Source: Marisa cornuarietis (Eukaryota > Mollusca > Gastropoda > Architaenioglossa > Ampullariidae). From it: a stretch of DNA of 64,000 nt. The stretch covers positions 412,001-476,000 of the forward strand of contig SMMW01000506.1 in NCBI GenBank assembly GCA_004794655.1, in the 5' to 3' direction. This document shows, in pieces, positions 54,990-64,000 of this stretch (positions are counted from its first letter, which is position 1; every line of letters begins with the position of its first letter). A program made the translations under genes and the position numbers. Below the pieces are notes generated by a model. It did no database searches, was not told where the DNA came from, and saw only the letters and a program-made list of their open reading frames with translations.

Positions 54990-55725
54990 CCACTCCTTGC
55001 TAGCCTGTCCCACAGGCGTAGCAGACACCCTGAAGCAACGCAGCCCTGTAGACAATTTCCAGCACTCCACAGCTGACAAGGTGCAGTGTTTGCTGTTTTT
55101 TGGTTGTTTTTTTTTCTATTCTGGACTTATGGACTGATCCTGGCCAGTTTATAACGCAGTTGGTGATTACCAAGTTGGCATCACAGATCAATTGGCAGTT
55201 GATGGAATGGTAACCCTTTCTATTCACGAATTCCAATTTGTTTTCGGAAGGGGATAACATTTTTACATGGGTGCAGTACAAACACCCCACAACATTTGGA
55301 AAGTTGGCGAACTTGTAGAAGTCAGCCATCAATTTTCGTGCCTCTTGTTCTGACGTGGGGATCTTCACGAATTCGTTTTTATTTCCAGATGCTCGTGACA
55401 CGCGTGCGATAATCCGTGACACTGTCGATCGGTCTATTCCGAAACTGTCGACGATCACAATCTAAAAGGAACCCGTGGCATAAAATCTTAATGCCACAAT
55501 CAACTGCATGATCGTTGGCAAACTGCCCTTTCGCGGCAATGGGTGGTCGATGTCATTTTCTATTAAATCACACAAGTACAAGATATCCACTCGTCGGAAA
55601 AGAAATCGAGCGTAAAGTTTAACGTCGTCGTACAGGTCAAAAGAATTGTTTCTATCCCGAAATACACGTTCCCATCTCAAAAGTCTTCTGAGCATCATTC
55701 TAAAACACAGTCTTCTCGCTGCCAT
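54990..55725 (-). pseudogene. HARBI1-like (Harbinger) nuclease, in-frame stop and truncated
   Basis: The ATG at 55725 is in GAAAATGGCAGC. The frame reads MAARRLCFRMMLRRLLRWER, PTIMQLIVALRFYATGSF, a TAG at about 55462, then in the same frame VDSFGIDRSTVSRIIARVSR, FANFPNVVGCLYCTHVKMLS, SENKLEFVNRKGYHSINCQL and DANLVITNCVINWPGSVH. This is the PIF/Harbinger transposase fold. The first catalytic Asp, normally in GxxDCTH, is Tyr here. After GSVHKSRI the similarity is lost, so the third acidic residue is missing. About 200 of the usual 350 residues remain. Confidence 0.8.
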
Positions 55726-55967
55726 TTTCTCTCACTCTTCAAACGAAGAAATCAGAAATCTACTGCCCATCTCGGCTAAGTAAGGGTTTATACCAGGGGG
55801 AGGGCAGCCCTTAAGTTGAGTAAGACATTTTGTACTGAGCAGACTTGAGTTTGCTTGTGCACATCGATTTAGTCGACTTAATTAAGGCTGAGGTAGCGGA
55901 CTCAAGCTTTTCACTCATGCACATCATCCCAGGTTCGCGTGATCATTAAAGGACATCCTTCCGTCTA

Positions 55968-56310
55968 TCACTGTACAAGGTACATAAAACTGGCAGCCCT
56001 CTGCACCTGCTGTCCTTTGATTTGAATTGATGGGGAGAAATGGGTACTGGCATAGTGTGCTCTCACAAAGGCCATCTCCTCCGTTTTTTCAACGTTCAGC
56101 TTCAGAAAGCTGCGGTCAAAGCAGTCCTCCAGTACCCCCACGCAGGTCAGGTACTGTGACAGGGACTGCTCATCTTTGAGGCAGGCCACAAGAGCCATGT
56201 CATCTGCATATTTTACAAGTTTGAGAATAGCATTGTGCACTCTTATCTTGCACTCAATTTCGCTCATCACTTTTCTCTGAAAATATGAACGTCCCTCTTC
56301 TTTGCTGTCT
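55968..56310 (-). mobile_element. LINE RT fragment (Rex1/L2-like)
   Basis: The minus strand reads ILKLVKYADDMALVACLKDE, QSLSQYLTCVGVLEDCFDRS, LKLNVEKTEEMAFVRAH and IQIKGQQVQRAASFMYLV. YADD is the catalytic RT box, and the following phrase is typical of Rex1/L2-group elements. Only this part of the RT remains. A CACC repeat (56338-56361) follows. Confidence 0.8.
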
Positions 56311-56363
56311 GAATATAGATCATGAAACTGAACGTAGCCACACCCACCCACCCACCCACCCAA

Positions 56364-57530
56364 TGCCTGTTAAAAGAAACAGCAGGGATAGCCACCTATA
56401 AGTCAGTTACTTTCATAGGAATCTGCATAGAATGTAGTTGTCTTAAGTTTGCATTTTTAAGGGACACATTCCACTATAATATTATGAACAAAGACGTAGC
56501 TAATAATTTTGCAGTGCCAACATATTTTATGAAAAAAATCAAATGAACACTGTAAAATGTAATACTTATATATGGAATCCCCATTCTGAATGGTATGATG
56601 ACCAAATTGGGGCCTGCTGAATTTTGCTTTTTCTGAAATGATTTGACCTTATGTTTTAACAAATGTTGCTTCCATCCAGATTCTTTTGGCTGATTTTGAT
56701 TGTTGTGCCGTGTACTTCAGCTGTGATCTTGACATTGTTTTATATTTATTTTTTATGTTATTGCGACACTAAAAATCCATTCGGTGTCCATGCAAATACT
56801 GTTTAGAAATTGTTCACTGCTTCATAGAAATTGCTTGTTTCATTTTTTTTATCATTGTAATTGCGGCACCAGAAATGCAAATAAAGTGTTCAAATTGACA
56901 AAGTCTTAGTAATTTAAACTGGACTAAGATGTCAGAATGTTTGATAGCGAGATGTGTATGTTCGTGAAGGCAAGAGATGGGAGTGGGTCGTGTGGAAGAC
57001 TGTGACATGACTGGCAAATGAGGATGGCGTGTCAGCTGGGTTGCTAATGATGATTTTCGCTTTCATTGCCTCTATGGTCAACATTCGGTCACATCGTTTT
57101 AGGGCACATCAGGTAAGGTGCACAACAGCCTTGCATGCAGATTTTTTTTCAAGACATATTTTGCGGTCCATGCAAATCTGTTTACATGCTCATGTATTTT
57201 CCACGTCCTTGGTTGATGAAATATTTCATAGATTTTTCATGCTTTTCATAAATCTGCATACTGCAGACGATTGCCACATCACCAAGTCATATTGTCTCGA
57301 TCATTCCAAAAATGTTAACAATCACAGAGGCCACAGCTACAAAACGTCAGGACAGGTTATCTTCCCATGAGCACTGGCTGAAGGGGAAATATACAAAGAC
57401 TGGCTGCTGAAAGATTTAAAAGATAAAAATTTGCACATACATTGAAAAATCATGGGATCTTTCCTCAACGGGGAGAAAGCAGTTTGTGAAAACGTGCAAA
57501 GAGATCAACTTGTGCGGTCCTTGTCCTTTA
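56364..57530. other. No gene recognised
   Basis: AT-rich sequence. A 113-residue plus frame at 57029 has no family resemblance and no conserved partner. Confidence 0.4.
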
Positions 57531-57532
57531 GG

Positions 57533-58520
57533 TGGAAGGACTTTTCCCTCCCAAAATCAATGACATAACAGCTTTGCCTCGTCTCTCATGAAATGGCCGA
57601 GCACGGTTAAAACGCTTAGTCCACGCTCCAATTCTGTTTGTGACCCACACACCAGGAACCTGATGGCTCTCTGTGTACGCAAGAAATTCCCCTTTTCTTC
57701 TTTCAAGCACTATTTGGAAAACTCTTTTTCTCCAGAGCTGACCACTGTTTTACTATAAAACTGTTGTCAGCCAACTAGAAATGTATATTTAATACTGGCA
57801 GATGGGAACCAAAATACACTATTTGACAAGAAATGTCACTGGAATGGTAACATTTATAAAGATTGTATAACAAGTAAATGATCATTGCATCTTTGACAAA
57901 ATTGAACCCCCCTACCTTTTTTTTTTCTCTCTCTCTCTCTCTGCAACATCCTCACAGATACCCACCAGACTTTTCTCGTACCACAATCGGTGCATACGCT
58001 TTTAAGGTAAAGACGAAAACCACGGCCTTTAACATCTACGATGCAAAGATTTTGACCCTAGGAAGGTAGTTTTCGTGACCTAAGGGTCATAGCGAGTCAG
58101 AGACCCCCACTTCTCTGGGGCCTGGCTTTTGTATGACCAGGGCCCATCTCTTCCCTTGCAGTATTTGCTTTTCCAAACCCTGCTACCTGTGCATAAGCAG
58201 CGAGAAACTGGAAATCTAGAAAAGGTTATTTATAGACATATACATGTACTTGCAATGGCTCATTTACTAGCAGACCAATACAAATTACTACTTTTTGCAG
58301 ACGTGTTTATTTGAAACTAAAACACTGAGTATTAATATAAATGCAAACTATACCTGTTGGTTAGATTATCGAGAGGTATACTCCTGCTGAAGGTGAAACA
58401 GTAATGTGTGTGTGTGTGTGTGTGTTACAAACTTTCACGGTTTTCACATCACCTGGAGAAATTCTCTACACCTGGACCCGCGTTATGAAAATGGAAACCA
58501 GATTGTTCAGACTCAGAGAT
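57533..58520. repeat. Segmental duplication, 3' flank of dehydrogenase copy B
   Basis: This is the partner of 6783-8400, in the same orientation and order but lacking the two extra stretches seen there. It ends at the phrase GAAAATGGAAACCAGATT near 58490, after which the copies diverge. It lies immediately 3' of dehydrogenase copy B, just as the partner does for copy A. Confidence 0.85.
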
Positions 58521-58650
58521 GAATGGTGCTTCAATATATACAATAACAACTGTCGAAGAATCTGCTTAAGGCCTGCACTAGTTACTGTTTGAAATTACTT
58601 TTTCAATTTTCAGTACTTTGCGTCCTGATGTGCTCAGTCAGTGTCAGCAC

Positions 58651-61600
58651 TTACGAAGACAGTCGTTCCAGCGGCGGAACACAATTCGCTTTGGCTAGAT
58701 TATCCTGCAACAAAAACCACGAGAAAGAAACTTTTTTTTTTTTTTTGCTCAGACACCAATATTTCCATCTCCGCTAAATGTAACAATTGCAGTCATTACC
58801 TTTTTTGGTTAGATTACAGTGACTATTGCGTGCGTATGTGAGTAGTTTCTAGTTTGAACCTAGCGCAATATATAAATTATTGTTGTTCGTACTATTATTA
58901 TGAATATTATGCGAAATAAAACAAGTTATGAATGAATAAATAATTCAATATATGATATCAATAATGTAAGATCAAGTGCTACTAATTTTCCTTAACCCTT
59001 ATAATAGGCAGTTCTTGTCCCCAAACCATAGAAAAAATACTTTCGAAGCTGCTTAATATTTGAGCTGTGTTGCAAGTGCCGGCCACAGTTTCCCCTCTTT
59101 TGGGTATATACATGGTGTGTGTGTGTGTGGGGGGGGAGGATCAGGATGCTAGAGTGTGGTGCTTACCGCCCATTCGATCTGTTTTCGTGTGTATGGGATT
59201 CCCCCGAGGGTGTCGCATTTCTTCATGTGTTGTCGCTCTGGGTCTCCTGGGACCAGCACTTCGCTCTCTCCCTCTGCCTGTCACACGCACGCACATACAA
59301 ATGTACTACGCAAAATACTTTTAAGACCAACCTCACTTTGGAGTGTGTCGTATATTAATGTCTTCGTATATTAAAGACCAACCTGAATGGTTTGCGATTT
59401 TTGCAAATATCGGTAGATATAGACGATATAAACCTAACCTGTAAATTGCAGCCTCCAAAACCCATCATTTAATTAATTATCCGCTAGCAAAGTACGCGAT
59501 TCGCACCTACGATCAACAAGCGCCGTTAACAGCGTACTACGTCACACTAGTGCACCATTCACAACACTGGCAGCCGTCAACACCAAACAGTGTATACGTC
59601 ACACTAGTGCACCATTCACAACACTGGCAGCAGTCAATACCAAACAGTGTACTACGTCACCCTAGTGCACCATTCACAACACTGACAGCCGTCAACACCA
59701 AACAGAGAGAGAGAGAGAGAGTGAGCGACAGTTGGGAATATTCGGACGTTAAAGTCTGCTTGTCTCGTGCTAAAATAGCAGTTTTTCAAAACCACGAGAA
59801 ATACAGACTTTCAGCGTCCGAATAACCCGAACTGTCGCTCATTCTCTCTCTCTCTGTTTGGTGTTGTGAATGATGCACTAGTGTGACGTAGTACACTGTT
59901 TGGTGTTGACTGCTGCCAGTGTTGTGAATGGTGCACTAGTGTGACGTAGTACATTGTTTGGTGTTGACTGCTGTCAGTGTTGTAAATGGTGCACTAGTGT
60001 GACGTAGTACACGCTTGTTGATCGTACGTACGATAATTAATTAACGGATGGGTTTTGGAGGCTAAAATTTACAGGTTAGTTTCATATCGCCTGTATCTAC
60101 CGATATATGAAAACTTCGAAAACCATGCAGGTTGGTCTTTAACACAAAATATTACTAAAAATCTTCATTGGCACAATGTTGTATCCTTTACAAGACGACA
60201 TGAATTATTTACTCAGAAATCAAATCCATGAAGGATTTTCAAGCAAGCCACAAAGATCAGTCAAAACTGATGTGAAATTTACCAAAATGTGTGCGTAACA
60301 ACACATCCTAAACACGTATTAGCACTGAAACATACAACGACTGCAATGCACTTGTAAGTCCTGTCCAATATGAGCACAAATAAGCCAATGTTGAGGAAAA
60401 CCACGAATTTACCGGCTGCAGATTGCGGCAATGATTCAACAGCTCACTCAAGCGGTCAGCAAACCCTGGCGCGAAGACTTGTGGGTCCAGGGCTACAAAA
60501 CAATGTCCCTGAACAGACCAACAGCCCCCGTAAGTAAGATGCGACGTCGTCAGAAAAGTTAGTCAAATGACTCGCCACAAAAGCCAGAAACATAACTTTT
60601 GAACAAGATCACAAAAGAGGCTTACAAGATTGACCGGGGCGCTGTGTTCAGACCACCTGGGGACAAACGGTCCGTAGGTGGCGCCACTGAGGATGCCACA
60701 GAAAACCTCTACCATCATGGACAGTCCATAACCCTTGTAGCCACCTGCAAGACGAACCGCACACTGTTGTTTTCATATACAGACAAATAAGCTTCTCACT
60801 ACTCACCCATTATTAATATTTTCAGGTATGCTTTATATTTATATTTTACACAATGTGCTTAAAACCGTAGATATTAAAAATTAAATGCTTAAATTAGAAA
60901 TTCTTTTCCCTTTAAAATTAGCGTATCTGTTTGGACTTGTCCTGCAAGCATTGCCAATGTAAATCATCAAAAAAATTACAAATCCGTCGTCAATACATCG
61001 AGCAATGTCACCGTAAAAAGTCGACAAACGTTATCAAGCGATGTATTTTCATAATTTTCATTCATACTTTTCCTGCCTTCAGATTTTTATGAGTATCCTG
61101 CATGATGAGTATTGTGAGGATCGAGATAGATGGCGCAGAAACAACTCTCAAGCCAGTTAACATTTCAGTCATTACTCGGATTTGTTTACAGCTAATCTAG
61201 ACAGAAAATTAGTAAGTGTAGGCTATTCACCTGTCTCCTCGGCGCCACCTAGTGGCATGAGACCTCCGCCGTTCATCACCTTGTTAGGGTCTGTTGTAGG
61301 CTGCAGGAAAAAAGTTATAAAAAATCTTGACAGGTCATCTGTGGCTTTGCACACATCATATGAACACGAATATCCTGAAGGTAAAGTCTAGGCACCCTAT
61401 CATAACACATCATCAGTTTGTATTCTAAACTGGCAAAATGTGATTCTTTTTTTGTTTTACCCATTTAAGAAGAATAAAACAAGATACATTGGCACTAACG
61501 TGTTCTACGCTTCTCACGAGTTGTTCTTTCCTCAACAAACATTTTGTTGCATTAAAGTCAAGTGGGACTGGAGGCTCAGTATTCCAGTGCTGAAATCTAT

Positions 61601-63233
61601 TGTCCTTGTTTTTGTGAATAGCATTAATAGCAGTGAATAGCTATGCTGACGACAGGACATTATTAGCTCCCCACAGATTTGAAGGAAACATCCGTGTCAT
61701 CCTGAGACTTGCTGTCAAGGGACATCTGCAAAATGTTGGTCTTCATTGTCGTCTGCGTCGCTACGATGATAGTTGGAATTTCACCAGCAACCCATTCTCA
61801 CCACTTCTTCCCAACAGATAAGAACAAACAAACAACTAAACAAACCCACTTTGCCGTCACGATCCACTGCCCAGCCCACAGGTAACGGCTGTTGCATCGT
61901 CCGTTTTATCTCCACCTAAACAATAGAGAAAGTTGTTTACACACTTTCAAGGGTAACAACTGGTATAGATGACGGGAATAATGTCAATAATAATGTCATA
62001 TGACAAATGATGCTTTTCAGAATGCGCTCTCAAGTTTTTGGTTTTTAATTGGTAATAACCAGTCATATCAATCATTTGTACTGTTGAGCGTTAACTGACA
62101 GTTTCGAGGAAACAATGGTATTTATTATTTAACAAACACCCTAAAGATTCCCAGACAGACAATTTATTATCACTTATGAGACTGCTATAATAATGTCCAA
62201 ATGACAGGGTTGTATGGCATATTTTATGTCCTCGTAGAAAAGAAATTTTGTTTTTGTTGGTGGTCCTGAGCCGCTCTGATGTGGCACATGTATGTCACAG
62301 TATGTCACAGTCTTCTTGTGCTGTTAAATTGTTGAATTTAGAACTTATGTCTACATATTCAGTCTTCATAAAAAATATCAACCCTCAGCAAATAATGCCA
62401 AAATCTTTGTTTAAAATATTTGAGACTCAATGCTCGTTGACGAAGTTTGTTGTGAAGCTGATACAATATCTATATCGTCTACCACGATGATACGATTTTA
62501 TTTAATGACTTTAATGTGGTTTTGCATGATTTTAGTATGATTTTAATATTTACTTTCTGATAACTGCACTTGGTTATTATGTAAAATGAAGTTACGGACT
62601 GAAACACTTGTGCATAATACTAATAGAGTTCGATGTCGATGAGGACATGAAGAACGCTTTGCAGTTTGTGGTTGTGGACTTCAACTTATCAACGGCCAGC
62701 CGTTGCGTTATTAACTGTGTTAATACAGTGATACCTCGAGTTACGAATTTAATTCGCTCGTAACTAGAAATGCTCGTAACTCCAACGAATTTTCCCATTT
62801 AAAATAATGGAAATCGGATTAATCCGTTTCAGCCCTCTGACAAGTACAGTTTGGTGAGTTCATTCACACGCATGCCTCGCTCATGTTTTCCTGTTTTTTC
62901 AACAAAACCAGGTCTGATTAAAAAAAAGTTAGTGTAATATTTCTCGTGCCTCTTCGTCATAAAAGACCACCGGAATGTGTGTTTGTGATAGTTTATGCTC
63001 TATTTCCAGCGATTTTCGCTGAACGCTCGTGTTGCCCTTTGAAAGTCTATTGTGGGTGGGAAAGTCCTTGATTTTGTTGTTTGTTTGTTTTTGCATCAGC
63101 TTCTACGACTGTGAGACACGGTTGACACGCTCACCTTTCCAAGCGCCACTGTAGTGGTGGACATGTCCAACACAAAACTGTCACCATTCTTAGCCGGGGC
63201 AGCAACTGCAATAGGGTTAGCGCCCAGAGTACT
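58651..63233 (-). CDS. Malate/L-lactate dehydrogenase family oxidoreductase, copy B (last 7 exons)
   Basis: Exons in transcription order: 63233-63135 (STLGANPIAVAAPAKNGDSF), 61915-61850 (VEIKRTMQQPLPVGWAVDRD), 61300-61231 (PTTDPNKVMNGGGLMPLGG), 60744-60626 (GYKGYGLSMMVEVFCGILSG), 60508-60413 ([20 protein letters not shown]), 59277-59167 ([20 protein letters not shown]) and 58704-58651 (DNLAKANCVPPLERLSS, TAA). They match copy A exons 6-11 in length (99, 66, 70, 119 against 125, 96, 111) and phase, and add the true C-terminal exon. All visible residues of the family signatures are intact. Exons 1-5 must lie to the right of the window. Product role as for copy A. The intron between 60413 and 59277 holds a foldback element; the first visible intron holds simple repeats. 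Confidence 0.9.
59371..60142. mobile_element. Foldback transposon, 764 bp, arms over 350 bp, TTAA flanks
   Basis: The element 59375-60138 starts AGACCAACCTGAATGGTTTG and ends CATGCAGGTTGGTCT. Both flanks are TTAA (59371-59374 and 60139-60142). The arms are inverted copies: tandem units of about 62 bp with CACTAGTGCACCATTCACAA at 59547-59700 are mirrored as GAATGGTGCACTAGTGTGAC at 59920-60005, and a GAGAGAGA/CTCTCTCT boundary leads into a central stem (ATTCGGACGTTAAAGTCTG against CAGACTTTCAGCGTCCGAAT). No coding content. TTAA fits piggyBac or Kolobok mobilisation. A one-armed copy lies at 36231-36582. Confidence 0.85.
62721..62835. mobile_element. Tc1/mariner (pogo-type) MITE fragment
   Basis: TACAGTGATACCTCGAGTTACGAA at the left, followed by ATTCGCTCGTAACT, resembles the termini of pogo/Tigger-like MITEs, which begin CAGTG-type and contain CCTCG..TTACGA, next to a TA. 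The opposite end was not found. It lies in an intron of dehydrogenase copy B. Confidence 0.4.
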
Positions 63234-63245
63234 CTGAAAACGAAA

Positions 63246-63269
63246 TGAAGAAAGAAAGAAAGAAAGAAA

Positions 63270-63317
<48 letters not shown>
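63246..63317. repeat. (GAAA)n microsatellite
   Basis: A run of GAAA units with one interruption at about 63271, starting 12 bases before the acceptor side of the copy B exon at 63233. It may shorten the space for a branch point in that intron. Confidence 0.95.
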
Positions 63318-63459
63318 CCCGTGCAGTATATATAATTGGGGGGGAAATGTTTTCAGTTTTTTTTCTAATTCAACTATTTGTGGCGAAGGACTCTTTTCTG
63401 CTTGTGAGTGTGGCTAATGAAAGTTGTTGGAGAAATTAATCGGCAGACGTTTCTTGCAT

Positions 63460-64000
63460 CATCATCATCAGTCCTCATTGTGCCGTCTGGCACGTGAGGC
63501 AACAGCTAGGGACCTCATCTGGTTCTGTCTGCTGCTGTTTTGGAGGCTGTCTCGAGTGATAAGCCTCTGTTCTTGAGGTCCTTTCCGATGGATCGCCTCC
63601 ATGTCTCTTTGGGCCTCCCTCTGTTCCTCTTTCCCTGTGGTGTCCATCGTAGGGCTGTTCTGGGGATTGAGTCTGGAGGCATGCGGCACACGTGACCTAA
63701 CCATCGCCAGCGCCGCAGTTGGATCGCTTCTGCCAAGGTGCACACCCCCCATCTGTTCGCACAGTTCTTCATTTGAGATGGTGTTGGGCCAGAAGATCTT
63801 TTTTATGCGCCGCAGACACTTGGTTTGAAACACTTCTAGCTTTTTCTCGATGGAGACTGTGGTCTTCCAGCACTCTGACCCATATAGGAGGACACTGAGG
63901 ACGTTGCTCTTGAAGATCCTAATCTTTGTATGGCTGCTGAGGCCAGTGGATCTCCAGATGAGCTTGAGCATTGCAAAAGCTTGGTTGGCTTTGCTGATCC
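63460..64000 (-). mobile_element. RTE-like LINE, 3' end of ORF2, runs off the window
   Basis: The minus strand reads IFKSNVLSVLLYGSECWKTT, EVFQTKCLRRIKKIFWPNTI, then (after a frame change near 63750) AEAIQLRRWRWLGHVCRMPP, GKRNRGRPKETWRRSIGKDL and SLETASKTAADRTR. The end of the frame returns to the first register. The 3' tail is TGATGATGATGATG at 63457-63470, the type of short-repeat tail left by RTE-like LINEs. It lies in an intron of dehydrogenase copy B. Confidence 0.8.

Noticed and set aside
57029..57370. 113-residue plus-strand frame
   Set aside because: No recognisable domain, no splice context and no partner in the duplicated flank.
63245..63439. Lys/Glu-rich frame over the GAAA tract
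   Set aside because: It is a microsatellite translation located in an intron of dehydrogenase copy B.
1..64000. CRISPR array, bacterial operon, ribosome binding sites or prophage
   Set aside because: The repeats are microsatellites, minisatellites and transposons. Genes have spliceosomal introns. The YqaJ phage-like domain is in a eukaryotic SWIM-PHD context.

Overview
This window is a stretch of animal nuclear genome. It is AT-rich, has GT-AG introns, dinucleotide microsatellites and start-codon contexts such as GCCGCCATGG, and carries a dense, nested load of transposable elements. The mix (Gypsy LTR elements, I-type, L2/Rex1-like and RTE-like LINEs, P, Harbinger and hAT DNA transposons, tRNA-derived SINE, YqaJ and P2RX7_C-type relics) fits a lophotrochozoan, most likely a gastropod mollusc. 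That assignment is an inference from element content, not a proof.

Two host genes are well supported. The first is a pair of tandem paralogues of the malate/L-lactate dehydrogenase (LDH2/MDG, YjmC/YlbC-like) NAD(P)H oxidoreductase family, both on the minus strand. Copy A runs from a start codon at 17989 to at least 10329 with eleven in-frame exons. Copy B enters from beyond the right edge and has its last seven exons at 63233-58651, ending in a recognisable terminal exon with a TAA. Corresponding exons have equal or nearly equal length and the same intron phases, offset by roughly 48-49 kb. The 3' flank is also duplicated (about 6783-8400 and 57533-58520). The second is a minus-strand HMG-box gene (52964 to about 49260) whose first intron contains an RTE-type endonuclease fragment. 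A weak candidate exon with a perfect start context lies at 1114-880, and an unrecognised plus-strand reading frame ends at 19203.

Layout: 1.3-6.0 kb, an I-type LINE with endonuclease, reverse transcriptase and RNase H broken by frameshifts and a stop; 6.0-6.8 kb, a terminal-inverted-repeat element; 6.8-18 kb, dehydrogenase copy A; 18-22.8 kb, a hairpin at the 5' side of copy A, a 44-bp minisatellite, LINE 3' ends and a second, small member of the TIR family; 23-26.8 kb, largely featureless; 26.8-33 kb, LINE and Gypsy relics; 34.5-47.5 kb, a run of minus-strand transposon-type coding relics (P2RX7_C-like domain, two Myb/SANT genes, LINE endonuclease, SWIM-YqaJ-PHD protein, transposase C-terminus, a CWxC/DNC family protein, P-element transposase); 47.7-48.7 kb, Gypsy remnants with a hAT MITE inside; 49-53 kb, the HMG-box gene; 54.5-56.4 kb, an LTR fragment, HARBI1-like nuclease and a LINE RT fragment; 57.5-64 kb, dehydrogenase copy B, with a long foldback element in one intron and an RTE-like LINE 3' end at the edge.

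The most unusual structures are a TIR family with 6-bp target duplications and internal arrays of a 20-bp quasi-palindromic unit (6036-6761 and 22646-22836), the foldback element at 59375-60138, and the co-oriented block of transposon-type genes at 34.5-47.5 kb.
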